Positions 25,322 through 32,541 of a DNA stretch of 35,453 nt are shown in pieces (positions within the stretch are counted from its first letter, which is position 1; every line of letters begins with the position of its first letter). The position numbers and the translations under genes were made by a program. The DNA lies in NCBI GenBank assembly GCA_023301465.1, contig JALZUQ010000026.1:1-35453 (forward strand), in the 5' to 3' direction. The stretch is from Oligoflexales bacterium. Lineage in GTDB: Bacteria > Bdellovibrionota_B > Oligoflexia > Oligoflexales > JALZUQ01. The notes beneath the pieces were generated by a model, which was not told the DNA's origin, did not search any database, and saw nothing but the letters and a program-made list of their open reading frames with translations.

Positions 25322-26272
25322 CTATTGAACTACTTTCCCCATTTCATTAAACTTATCAATACGGTGCCTCATCAACTCAGGACCGCTCATGTCAGAAAGT
25401 TCTTTAATGGATTTGATAATATGGCGTTTTAATGCAGCTGCTGTTTTTTCAATATTTCGATGTGCTCCACCTACTGGCTCTTTAATAATGGTATCAATGA
25501 TTTTGTTTGCTTTTGCATTTTGTGCCGTAAGCTTCAATGCATCTGCTGCTGCAGGAGCTTTACTTGCATCTTTCATTAAAATCGAAGCACAGCCTTCAGG
25601 CGAAATAACAGAGTAGATTGAATTTTCTAACATCAAAACTCGGTTCGCAACCGCCAATGCAAGTGCACCACCACTTCCACCTTCACCTACGATAATAGTA
25701 ATAATAGGAACCTTTAACTTAGACATCACCATAATGTTTTTTGCGATGGCTTCTGCTTGACCTCTTTGCTCAGCACCTATCCCCGGATAAGCACCCGGCG
25801 TATCCACAAATGTAATGATGGGCAAATTGAATCTCTCCGCCATGGACATGATACGAAGAGCTTTTCGGTAACCTTCCGGTTTTGGCATACCAAAGTTTCT
25901 ATAAATATTATCTTTTGTGCCTTTCCCTTTTTGATGGCCAATCAATACACATGACTGCTTACCAATCGTTCCGAGACCACCGACAATAGCAGGATCATCA
26001 AAAAAGTTTCGATCTCCATGAAGCTCAACAAAAAAAGAACAAATTTCACGCATCAAGTCTTTGAATCGTGGCCTACCGGGGTGTCTTGCAATTTGTGCAG
26101 TTTGGTAAGGACTTAAGTTAGAAAATAATTCATCTCTAACGCTATGACATCTCGTTTCTAATTTTTCAATTTCATGATCAAGATTGATAGCTTGTGCACT
26201 TGCTAGTCGCTTCAATTCTAAGATTTTATCTTCTAACTCTGCGATGGGTTTTTCTAATGGGATGTACTGCAC
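25322..26272 (-). CDS. accA: Acetyl-CoA carboxylase carboxyltransferase, alpha subunit
   Basis: Half of the carboxyltransferase that makes malonyl-CoA from acetyl-CoA and carboxybiotin; it partners with AccD, which is not in this window. The 316 residues follow the family end to end: an N-terminal coiled helix region, A-R-H-P-G-R-P, F-V-E-L-H-G-D-R, G-H-Q-K-G, F-G-M-P-K-P-E-G-Y-R-K-A, T-F-V-D-T-P-G-A-Y-P-G-I-G-A-E-Q-R-G-Q and G-E-G-G-S-G-G-A-L-A. The start is GTG with AAGGA 7 bases upstream. A near-consensus promoter lies about 40 bases ahead. First gene of the accA-aroA-cmk operon. Its metabolic link to fabF-pdh elsewhere in the window is the shared acetyl-CoA/malonyl-CoA supply. Confidence 0.96.
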   Translation of the reverse strand: MQYIPLEKPIAELEDKILELKRLASAQAINLDHEIEKLETRCHSVRDELFSNLSPYQTAQIARHPGRPRFKDLMREICSFFVELHGDRNFFDDPAIVGGLGTIGKQSCVLIGHQKGKGTKDNIYRNFGMPKPEGYRKALRIMSMAERFNLPIITFVDTPGAYPGIGAEQRGQAEAIAKNIMVMSKLKVPIITIIVGEGGSGGALALAVANRVLMLENSIYSVISPEGCASILMKDASKAPAAADALKLTAQNAKANKIIDTIIKEPVGGAHRNIEKTAAALKRHIIKSIKELSDMSGPELMRHRIDKFNEMGKVVQ

Positions 26273-26318
26273 AAGTTTTTCCTTTTTCGAGGGTCTCTAC
26301 TTTACTGGACACAAAATG

Positions 26319-26347
26319 GTTATAAAATAGTTGATAATAGATTTCAA
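26319..26347 (-). promoter_or_regulatory. sigma-70-type promoter of the accA operon
   Basis: On the minus strand TTGAAA (26347-26342) and TATAAC (26324-26319) are 17 bases apart; each matches 5 of 6 consensus bases. The predicted start near 26312 gives a 40-base leader to the GTG. It overlaps the opposing fmdB promoter. Confidence 0.75.
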
Positions 26348-26359
26348 TTGTCCTATATC
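26331..26359 (+). promoter_or_regulatory. Candidate promoter of the FmdB gene, possibly giving a leaderless mRNA
   Basis: TTGATA (26331-26336) and TATATC (26354-26359) are 17 bases apart. Transcription would begin at about 26365-26368, right at the ATG, which has no Shine-Dalgarno. It overlaps the accA promoter. Confidence 0.45.
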
Positions 26360-26367
26360 TTGTCATT

Positions 26368-26649
26368 ATGCCGATTTATGAATTCCAATGCAAAAAATGT
26401 AGTGAAGTCAGTGACTTCAACCTAAAAATGTCTGATCCTAACCCAGCAGAATGTCCTCATTGTGGTGGAAAAGAGCTTCAAAAACTCATAAGTAGCTCAA
26501 GTTTTGCCCTCAAAGGCGGCGGTTGGTACTCGGATCTCTATGGGTCTTCTGGTTCATCTTCTAGCAAAAAAGAGCCTGCACCCCAAACGAAGTCGAGCGA
26601 GACACCAAAGACCACAAAAAGCACCAGTAAGCCTGAGAGCAGTTCTTAA
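26368..26649 (+). CDS. FmdB-family zinc-ribbon protein
   Basis: A 93-residue protein of the FmdB/CxxC_CxxC_SSSS family of putative regulators. It starts with the diagnostic M-P-I-Y-E-F-Q-C-K-K-C, has a second pair in C-P-H-C-G-G, and then L-I-S-S-S-S-F-A-L-K-G-G-G-W. The four cysteines (residues 8, 11, about 29 and about 32) should bind zinc. The tail (about 60-93) is a disordered Ser/Thr/Lys/Pro stretch typical of the family. Function is not established. No ribosome site precedes the ATG, and the probable -10 is only 9 bases upstream, hence a leaderless transcript is proposed. Divergent from accA. Confidence 0.9.
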   Translation: MPIYEFQCKKCSEVSDFNLKMSDPNPAECPHCGGKELQKLISSSSFALKGGGWYSDLYGSSGSSSSKKEPAPQTKSSETPKTTKSTSKPESSS

Positions 26650-26659
26650 ACAAAACTAA

Positions 26660-26683
26660 TTTTAGAATGAGTTTTAGAATGAA
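26660..26683. repeat. Two-copy 12-bp tandem repeat
   Basis: TTTTAGAATGAG (26660-26671) is followed by TTTTAGAATGAA (26672-26683) and then TTTTA, giving about 2.4 copies. It lies between the convergent fmdB gene and the GLUG-like lipoprotein gene and touches the stop codon of the latter. It may be a small replication-slippage duplication. Confidence 0.8.
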
Positions 26684-26685
26684 TT

Positions 26686-28146
26686 TTACTGGATGCTAAA
26701 ACCAGCAGATTGATTATTGATCTCTTGCCTAGTTGAAGAACATGCACTTATTTTACCGCTTCGCTTTACAGTACTAGTTGATTGAATTACCGCTTTTCCT
26801 GAGACAAAAGAATTGTTGATGGTCACATTATCAGAGCGACATTCTCCAACTAGACCACCAGTATAGATTATTTTACCTTGATGCTTTATATCTAGTTGTT
26901 CATACTTTACTTGATCCAATTCGACATTGTTACCTGTAAAAGCTGTTCTAACTTCACCAACTAACCCACCAGCACCACCTGCAATACTATCAGGGGTATG
27001 AACATCTAACTTAAAGTTTTTTGATTGGACATTTTGGATATCTACTGGACCAGCTGTAGCCCCCGCAAATTCTCCGCCACTTCCAGCACCAATCACACTA
27101 TTATTCTCAAAAGCTATGTTTATTCCACGGATGGCATTTTTACCTGTTGAACCGCCGAGTGATTCTCGCCCAGTAATGGTCCCATACATGATACCAACGG
27201 AACCTTGCGTAGAGTCAACTTGAATATTTCTAAACTCAGAATCCCACGCCCCTTCGAAAGTACCAAAATTCAGACCAACATCACCACAGAGCCCAGCTAA
27301 ACGCAAAACATTATGCGAGCGATTTTTAAGTTTAATATTATTCATGACAACTTTTTCAATGGAGTTATTGATACAACTTGCTGCAACTGCACCAGCAAGA
27401 ACAATTGTTTCTACGGTATCTGGAATATTGATATCAAAGTTAGTCATAGAAACGTCGTAAAACCCAAGCCTAGACCTACGAAGTAACCCACCAAACCATG
27501 TATCTACTTTTTCTGGAGTGGTATGTACTTTTACTTGATCAATATTTAAGTGACAAAAAAATGCGGTCGATGTGTTAAAAAACAACGTACGATCCGATTG
27601 ATAGTTTTTTATAGTGTGATGATTTCCATAAATGAGAAGTTGTGGACTACTTGCAGCAGGAAGAGCTGTTACTCCTGTAAGGTCAATATCATTTGCAAGA
27701 ATCATGATCGCTTCACTTTGATATGCTTTTAAAAACTCTAAGGTATTACCAACAACAACCGGAGAAGCATTTCTAAAAAGAATATTTGCAAGATTATTAA
27801 AATTTTCAGAAGAGCAATTTGGAGGAAAGTCTGCAACAGACTGCGAATAGACAACTGTATTAAGATCAATACCTTCAAAATTTATTTGCTGACCATCTTC
27901 AATGACAGTTGGCGTTACAACTGGAGGGTTTACTTCACCTAAGCCGGTTGTTTCATCACCGTCAGTTTCTGGTAAAGGATTCTCAGTAATATCTATAATA
28001 TTATTGTCACTTGGTGGCGGAGTTTGACCATCACCAAAACCAATCACAAAATCATTGCTATTTTGAGAAGTCTGAACCGTTTGTTGTACTTCATTACAAG
28101 AAACTGCAAATATTATTAATGATATAAATATAATCTGAAGACGCAT
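26686..28146 (-). CDS. Lipoprotein with GLUG-like / beta-helix repeats
   Basis: Signal peptide and lipobox A-V-S-C are followed by a Pro/Asp/Glu/Thr-rich linker (to about residue 90) and a long strand-rich region. Repeats such as G-G-L-L-R-R-S, A-G-L-C-G-D, A-G-G-L-V-G-E and T-G-G-L-V-G-E-C-R-S-D-N-V-T-I-N-N-S resemble the GLUG motif (G-G-L-V-G, then N-N-S-x-V-x-G) found in surface beta-helices and adhesins. Several paired cysteines occur in the repeats. The ATG at 28146 is chosen because GGTGAG lies just upstream and it gives a compact signal peptide; an ATG five codons earlier (28161) lacks a site. It would be an envelope-anchored binding or adhesion protein by family resemblance. No neighbour clarifies the ligand. 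Confidence 0.75.
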   Translation of the reverse strand: MRLQIIFISLIIFAVSCNEVQQTVQTSQNSNDFVIGFGDGQTPPPSDNNIIDITENPLPETDGDETTGLGEVNPPVVTPTVIEDGQQINFEGIDLNTVVYSQSVADFPPNCSSENFNNLANILFRNASPVVVGNTLEFLKAYQSEAIMILANDIDLTGVTALPAASSPQLLIYGNHHTIKNYQSDRTLFFNTSTAFFCHLNIDQVKVHTTPEKVDTWFGGLLRRSRLGFYDVSMTNFDINIPDTVETIVLAGAVAASCINNSIEKVVMNNIKLKNRSHNVLRLAGLCGDVGLNFGTFEGAWDSEFRNIQVDSTQGSVGIMYGTITGRESLGGSTGKNAIRGINIAFENNSVIGAGSGGEFAGATAGPVDIQNVQSKNFKLDVHTPDSIAGGAGGLVGEVRTAFTGNNVELDQVKYEQLDIKHQGKIIYTGGLVGECRSDNVTINNSFVSGKAVIQSTSTVKRSGKISACSSTRQEINNQSAGFSIQ

Positions 28147-28259
28147 CTGTGCTCTCACCATAGTGTTTGTACATGTTTACTATCGGCAAGAACCCTTACG
28201 AGCATCACACTTCAACAAATTATTGTTTAAAAACAACTACTTAAGAGACTAATTAAGCA

Positions 28260-28706
28260 TCATATTTTCTCTTGAATCAAACGATCAAAGACATTTGCAA
28301 ACTTTTGAACATCTTTTTGGTTAAAGCCAGTTTGTCTTCCAGTAACAACTCCAGCGGAACGCATTTCGTTATTAAGGTTTCTCATCATCAACTGTTCCTT
28401 GATAGAACTAGCGTCAAACAACCTACCAAACGGGCTAACTGCAACCGCACCAGATGATACGATCAAGTCAGCTAATAGAACATCGTTAGTGATGACAATA
28501 TCTTTTGGGTCTACATGATCCACAATATACTGATCAGAAGCATCAAAATCACTACTGGAAACAATCATTTCAATCAAACCACCGGGAGGATTTGGTGCGT
28601 AGCGGTTTGCAACACACTTCACAAAAAATCTTTTTTGTTCACAGCGTTTAAAAACCATCTCGCGGATTTTTCTTGGACACCCATCATTGTCTATCCAAAC
28701 AATCAT
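28260..28706 (-). CDS. YaiI/YqxD family protein (UPF0178, DUF188)
   Basis: A 148-residue protein of the UPF0178 family, whose biochemical function is not established; the fold is thought to be PIN/NYN-nuclease-like. Family signatures are visible: I-V-W-I-D-N-D-G-C-P at the start (usually D-A-D-A-C-P), V-A-N-R, the S-D-F-D-A-S-D-Q-Y-I segment, D-I-V-I-T-N-D-V-L-L-A-D, S-P-F-G-R and R-x-L-N-N-E-M-R-S-A-G-V-V-T-G-R. Conserved acidic residues are kept, while D-A-D has become D-N-D. The ATG at 28706 has GAGG 5 bases upstream; a GTG two codons earlier is less likely. A strong terminator belonging to sodB ends 11 bases before this ATG. Confidence 0.88.
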   Translation of the reverse strand: MIVWIDNDGCPRKIREMVFKRCEQKRFFVKCVANRYAPNPPGGLIEMIVSSSDFDASDQYIVDHVDPKDIVITNDVLLADLIVSSGAVAVSPFGRLFDASSIKEQLMMRNLNNEMRSAGVVTGRQTGFNQKDVQKFANVFDRLIQEKI

Positions 28707-28717
28707 TCTCACCTCAT

Positions 28718-28748
28718 AAAAAAACGCCTCCTAAAAAGAGGCGTTTTT
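28718..28748 (-). terminator. Strong Rho-independent terminator after sodB
   Basis: CGCCTC (28725-28730) pairs with GAGGCG (28738-28743), extended by A-T pairs on both sides, around a 7-base loop. On the minus strand it is followed by seven T, ending the sodB transcript. It lies immediately upstream of the yaiI-like ribosome site. Confidence 0.88.
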
Positions 28749-28767
28749 AAAAAATAAGTTTAGTAAA

Positions 28768-29349
28768 TTAAGCAGAGTACTTGTCGTTAACCCAGTCCCA
28801 ATTCACTAGACTCCAAAATGCATCAATATATTTTGGTCGAGCGTTTCTATAATCAACATAATAAGCATGCTCCCAAACGTCGCACGTTAACAGTGGAGTG
28901 TATCCATCCGTTAAAGGACACCCAGCATTTGCCGTTTGAACAATCTCAAGTTTGCCTGAAGAGTTTTTTGCTAACCAAGCCCAACCTGAACCAAAAACAG
29001 TTGCAGCTTTCTTAGTGAATTCTTCTTTAAACTTATCAAAACTTCCAAAAGTATCATCAATTGCCTTTGCAATTTCACCTTTTGCAGCTCCGCCACCGTT
29101 TGGAGATAGGCAATGCCAATAAAAAGTATGGTTATAAACCTGAGCAGCGTTATTGAACATTCCGCCTTTAGATTTTTTGATGATGTCTTCTAGAGACATG
29201 GAAGCAAATTCTGTTCCGTCAATTGCTGCGTTTAGTTTTGTGACATATGCATTGTGATGCTTACCGTAATGGTAATCAATCGTCTCTGCAGAAATATGTG
29301 GTTGTAATGCGTCTTTCCCGTAAGGAAGATCTGGTAAAGTAAAAGCCAT
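28768..29349 (-). CDS. sodB: Superoxide dismutase, Fe type
   Basis: Removes superoxide by disproportionation to oxygen and hydrogen peroxide. The metal ligands fit the Fe/Mn family: His27, His74, Asp157 and His161 (D-V-W-E-H-A-Y-Y). The segment N-N-A-A-Q-V-Y-N-H-T-F-Y-W with Gln70 before His74 points to the iron form; MnSOD has the Gln elsewhere. The protein has 193 residues from the ATG at 29349, which has GGAG 6 bases upstream. An ATG-initiated extension of five codons is unlikely. A candidate promoter lies just ahead and a strong terminator follows, so it is probably monocistronic. No signal peptide, so cytoplasmic. Confidence 0.96.
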   Translation of the reverse strand: MAFTLPDLPYGKDALQPHISAETIDYHYGKHHNAYVTKLNAAIDGTEFASMSLEDIIKKSKGGMFNNAAQVYNHTFYWHCLSPNGGGAAKGEIAKAIDDTFGSFDKFKEEFTKKAATVFGSGWAWLAKNSSGKLEIVQTANAGCPLTDGYTPLLTCDVWEHAYYVDYRNARPKYIDAFWSLVNWDWVNDKYSA

Positions 29350-29378
29350 AATGGTCTCCAACAAAAAGTGATACCCGT

Positions 29379-29407
29379 ACTCTACGCAATTGACTTCAAA
29401 CTAGCAA
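29379..29407 (-). promoter_or_regulatory. Candidate sodB promoter
   Basis: On the minus strand TTGCTA (29407-29402) and TAGAGT (29384-29379) are 17 bases apart, each matching 4 of 6 consensus bases. The start near 29372 would give a leader of about 23 bases containing the GGAG site. Confidence 0.35.
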
Positions 29408-29466
29408 TCTGGCCTTTCCATAAAGCTGGCTAAATCGCTTGAAAATGCCTCAATGTTAAGCTGAAG

Positions 29467-30366
29467 CTAGAGAAGTAAAGCCTCTATCAATGCTGCACGT
29501 GTGTAAAAACCAACCTTTTCTTGTTTCCAGTAATACGCCCTACTATCTGTATCAAAAGGCTCAGGGATCTCTTTGCCTCTTGGAAGCGGGTGCAACACGA
29601 TTGCTTTTGGTTTTAAAAGAGAAACTTCTTTAGGACCCAGAGCATAGTCTTGATAATCAAATTCGGCATCACTGACCCCACCATACTCTGACTGCAGCCT
29701 TGTCATATAAATGATATCTGCCTCACCTAGAGCTTTACTCAAAGGCACCACAGGGTATTCAGAAGTTTTTGTGAGTGGTGCAGGTCCCACAACCTGAATG
29801 CTTCCCCAACCTAAGTTTTTATAAGCCATTGCAAATGACTTTGCTGCCCTACCTCGATCGTAATCACCCACAATGATCGCAGACATGGAACCTCTTAAGA
29901 GTTTATGGTTTTCTCTTTCACGCTCAAGAGTCACACAATCAAGAAGTGCCTGAGTAGGATGCTCTTTGCTTCCTTGCCCAGCATTAATAAGAGTTTTTTG
30001 GTGGGATTTTGCAACTACGTGAGCAACATCCAACACACTTTCATCAGAAGTACGAAGGATTACTATGTCATAATAAGTAAATAGTGTTTTAAATGTATCT
30101 TGAATGGATTCACCTTTTTCCATACTGCTACGGCGGGTGTCCCCAAAATCTGAGTAAGAGATTCCCAAAAACTGGAGTGCAGCAATAAATGAATGGCGAG
30201 TCCTTGTAGAGGGTTGATCAAAGTACAAACACGCACGGTAAGATCCAAAATTTAATTTTGGATCTTTTTTAGATTGATCTAAAACCTCAAAATGTTTGCT
30301 TCGTTGGTTCATTTGATCGACTAGTTCTTGAGTGATTTGAGAGGTTTCTAAAAAGCACTTAGACAT
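29467..30366 (-). CDS. pyrB: Aspartate carbamoyltransferase, catalytic subunit
   Basis: Second step of pyrimidine synthesis: aspartate plus carbamoyl phosphate gives carbamoyl-aspartate. Motifs in order: F-D-Q-P-S-T-R-T-R-H-S-F (carbamoyl phosphate), S-S-M-E-K-G-E-S-I-Q-D-T (mobile loop with the conserved Lys), G-S-K-E-H-P-T-Q-A-L-L-D, and H-P-L-P-R-G-K-E-I-P at the aspartate-binding end. The length is 299 residues. The ATG at 30366 overlaps the purM stop by 8 bases (ATGTCTAA). An upstream TTG is possible. No pyrI is adjacent. Coupling to purM links purine and pyrimidine synthesis in one transcript. Confidence 0.94.
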   Translation of the reverse strand: MSKCFLETSQITQELVDQMNQRSKHFEVLDQSKKDPKLNFGSYRACLYFDQPSTRTRHSFIAALQFLGISYSDFGDTRRSSMEKGESIQDTFKTLFTYYDIVILRTSDESVLDVAHVVAKSHQKTLINAGQGSKEHPTQALLDCVTLERERENHKLLRGSMSAIIVGDYDRGRAAKSFAMAYKNLGWGSIQVVGPAPLTKTSEYPVVPLSKALGEADIIYMTRLQSEYGGVSDAEFDYQDYALGPKEVSLLKPKAIVLHPLPRGKEIPEPFDTDSRAYYWKQEKVGFYTRAALIEALLL

Positions 30367-31396
30367 ACACAACGCTTTCTGAAGAAGTCTTTTTTTGAAT
30401 TACCTCACCTATTGAGTATGCTCCCCATGAAGAACACTCCTCAATGATTTGGCTTTCCGAACCTTCATCACATGCGATGACAACACCTACTCCCAGATTA
30501 AATACATTTGTCAGTTTTTGGACGTCGTAGCCAGTAATTTCAAAAATTTCAGACATTAACTTTGGTGTTTGTAAATGAGAAAGGTTAATTTTCGCAGATA
30601 AATCACTTTGCATTATCCTCGGAAGGTTTTCATCGAACCCACCACCGGTAATATGACTCACGCCATGAATCTCGTTGGAAAACTTCCCGATGAGATCTGG
30701 AAGAAAAGAATATATTTTTGTAGGTTCCATTAAAAAATCATGGAACTTAGAACTTTGAAGTGCTTTGTGTTCTGCTAACCACTTACGTAAAAGCGAGTAA
30801 CCATTACTATGAAAACCACTGCTGGGAATCGCAATGAGTTTATCACCTTCTTTTACATTTGAAATATCTGGTAAGTTTTGTTTGTCACAAACTCCCACCA
30901 CAAAACCGGCCATATCAAAATGACCTTTTTCGTATAGTCCCGGTAACTCAGCTGTCTCACCACCAACAAGAGAACAATTCACAGCATCTAAAACACCTTT
31001 TAAACCACCAACAACATCTTTAAACTGCTCATGGTCCAATGTGCCCGTTGCAAAGTAGTCCAAGAAGAACAGAGGTGTCGCTCCCATGGTATAAAGATCA
31101 TTAAGACACATCCCCGCCAAGTCTTGACCAAGACCAACTAACTTTCTAGTTTGAATCCCTAAAAGTAGCTTGGTGCCAATACCATCTGTGCATGAAACAA
31201 TAACTGGTTCTTTGAGGCTTGAAAAATCAGGCTGGAAACAAGCGGCAAAACCACCGAGTCCACCTAGTGGGCTTCCAAAGTTTTTGGGAGATATGGAGCT
31301 TCTTGGTTTGGGTGAAGAGCCCTTCAGCCAATCTACAAGCTTGCCAGCTCCTTCGGTATCTACTCCTGACTCACGGTAAGGATTTTTATCCGTCAA
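30359..31396 (-). CDS. purM: Phosphoribosylformylglycinamidine cyclo-ligase (AIR synthetase)
   Basis: Fifth step of purine synthesis: ATP-dependent ring closure to aminoimidazole ribonucleotide. The 345 residues carry the family's Y-R-E-S-G-V-D near the start, G-G-L-G-G-F-A, C-T-D-G-I-G-T-K-L, L-N-D-L-Y-T-M-G-A-T-P-L-F-F-L-D-Y, V-G-G-E-T-A-E-L-P-G-L-Y, S-S-G-F-H-S-N-G-Y-S-L-L-R and H-I-T-G-G-G-F-D-E-N-L-P. The start is TTG with GGAG 5-6 bases upstream; an ATG in that spacer is out of frame and stops after two codons. First gene of a purM-pyrB unit. It is divergent from mutM, with a long inverted repeat between. Confidence 0.95.
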   Translation of the reverse strand: MTDKNPYRESGVDTEGAGKLVDWLKGSSPKPRSSISPKNFGSPLGGLGGFAACFQPDFSSLKEPVIVSCTDGIGTKLLLGIQTRKLVGLGQDLAGMCLNDLYTMGATPLFFLDYFATGTLDHEQFKDVVGGLKGVLDAVNCSLVGGETAELPGLYEKGHFDMAGFVVGVCDKQNLPDISNVKEGDKLIAIPSSGFHSNGYSLLRKWLAEHKALQSSKFHDFLMEPTKIYSFLPDLIGKFSNEIHGVSHITGGGFDENLPRIMQSDLSAKINLSHLQTPKLMSEIFEITGYDVQKLTNVFNLGVGVVIACDEGSESQIIEECSSWGAYSIGEVIQKKTSSESVVYV

Positions 31397-31408
31397 ACCA
31401 TCTCCTAC

Positions 31409-31437
31409 TTGGAAAGTTTTTGATACCTATGTATACA
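31409..31437 (+). promoter_or_regulatory. Candidate mutM promoter
   Basis: TTGGAA (31409-31414) and TATACA (31432-31437) are 17 bases apart, each with 4 of 6 consensus bases. The -10 falls in the spacer of the inverted repeat at 31422-31453. The leader would be about 85 bases. Confidence 0.35.
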
Positions 31438-31453
31438 AGATTTCATAGGGATC
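31422..31453. promoter_or_regulatory. Inverted repeat between divergent purM and mutM
   Basis: GATACCTATG (31422-31431) and CATAGGGATC (31444-31453) are inverted copies with one mismatch in ten, separated by 12 bases. The position in a divergent promoter region and overlap with a likely -10 suggest an operator; a leader hairpin for either transcript is the alternative. Confidence 0.5.
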
Positions 31454-31527
31454 AGCCAGTAAACTACGAGGCTTTCACTAAGCAATATTTTTAAACAAAC
31501 CATGATAGCCATAAGGGTGCCTTCCAT

Positions 31528-32361
31528 ATGCCAGAACTACCAGAAGTTGAAGTCGTCAAGTTGGGCTTAGATAAAAAAATCCCCGGCAAAAAACTTCATT
31601 ACTCAAAGTTTTATAGAAAAGACCTACGCGATAAGATTCCTACTTTAAAAATAAACCGTTTATGCAAAGATCAGATTGTTCGCTCTGTAAGCAGACGAGG
31701 AAAGTACCTTATCTTGCATTTTGATGAGTCAGAGGTTCTTATTCATTTTGGCATGAGTGGAAAACTCATCACTTCAAAGTCCCAAGTGCCTAAAGCTCCA
31801 CACACCCACTGGGTATTCGGAGTTGGGACCTCAAAGAACACCACCTACTTTCATTTTATTTGCCCACGTCGTTTTGGCCGGATTGCACTTCATACAAACC
31901 TTAGTGCAATACACCCACTTTTAAAAAACCTAGGAACTGAGCCCCTGAGTCACCCAAAACTTGGGGATTATTTACACACGATGGCTTTAGGAAAGAAAAA
32001 ACCCATTAAGAACTTTGTAATGGATTCAAATATAGTTGTTGGTGTCGGAAATATCTATGCAAGTGAGTCCTTACACCAAACAGGAGTTCATCCTTGCACA
32101 CCAGCAGGTCAGGTAAGCCTAGACTTTTATAAGGCTCTTGCTAAAAACATCAAAACAACCTTAAAAAAAGCTATTCGTGCAGGCGGCACAACCCTCCAAG
32201 ATCACAGACAACTTAATGGGAATCCAGGATACTTTCGAGTAGAGCTTGCTGTATACGGCAGAGACTCTGAACCTTGCACAACCTGTAGCACCCCCATTGA
32301 GAACATTCGTATGGGAGGTAGAAGTAGTTACTTTTGCTCAGAATGTCAGCCTCTACCCTAG
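31528..32361 (+). CDS. mutM: Formamidopyrimidine-DNA glycosylase
   Basis: Base-excision repair enzyme that removes 8-oxoguanine and FaPy lesions and nicks the strand. It has the invariant start M-P-E-L-P-E-V-E, with Pro2 as nucleophile and Glu3 as catalytic acid, then H-F-G-M-S-G-K-L, P-R-R-F-G-R-I, the DNA-binding V-V-G-V-G-N-I-Y-A-S-E-S-L and G-G-T-T-L-Q-D-H, and a C-terminal zinc finger with Cys pairs C-T-T-C and C-S-E-C. The helix-two-turn-helix and Y-G-R-x-x-x-P-C context (here S-E-P-C) favour MutM over Nei. Length 277, normal. A weak AAGG site precedes the ATG by about 11 bases. Confidence 0.95.
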   Translation: MPELPEVEVVKLGLDKKIPGKKLHYSKFYRKDLRDKIPTLKINRLCKDQIVRSVSRRGKYLILHFDESEVLIHFGMSGKLITSKSQVPKAPHTHWVFGVGTSKNTTYFHFICPRRFGRIALHTNLSAIHPLLKNLGTEPLSHPKLGDYLHTMALGKKKPIKNFVMDSNIVVGVGNIYASESLHQTGVHPCTPAGQVSLDFYKALAKNIKTTLKKAIRAGGTTLQDHRQLNGNPGYFRVELAVYGRDSEPCTTCSTPIENIRMGGRSSYFCSECQPLP

Positions 32362-32397
32362 AAGATAAGCCATTTCGGTATACTTTAGGTTGAAAAC

Positions 32398-32416
32398 TGG
32401 TATGAAAATGTTACCA
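32398..32416. promoter_or_regulatory. Small palindrome upstream of the sigma-54-type promoter
   Basis: TGGTA (32398-32402) and TACCA (32412-32416) are inverted copies with a 9-base spacer, about 85 bases before the -12 element. That distance suits an enhancer-type activator site, but short arms like these arise often by chance. Confidence 0.25.
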
Positions 32417-32484
32417 TCTGAGAAGAAACAGCTTATATCGTTTTCTTATCCCCCTAAGATAGCTTAGTTTTATTTCTGTTATGC

Positions 32485-32502
32485 ATGGCATTTGAATTGC
32501 AA
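32485..32502 (+). promoter_or_regulatory. sigma-54 (RpoN) type promoter for the Fis-type HTH gene
   Basis: TGGCAT-TTGAA-TTGCA places GG at 32487-32488 and GC at 32499-32500 with exactly ten bases between, matching the -24/-12 consensus (TGGCAC-N5-TTGC) at all but one base. A start near 32512 would leave a 30-base leader containing the GGAGGAGG site. Confidence 0.7.
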
Positions 32503-32541
32503 TGTATTAAATAGGTAAGAGTAGAATTGGAGGAGGGAACC

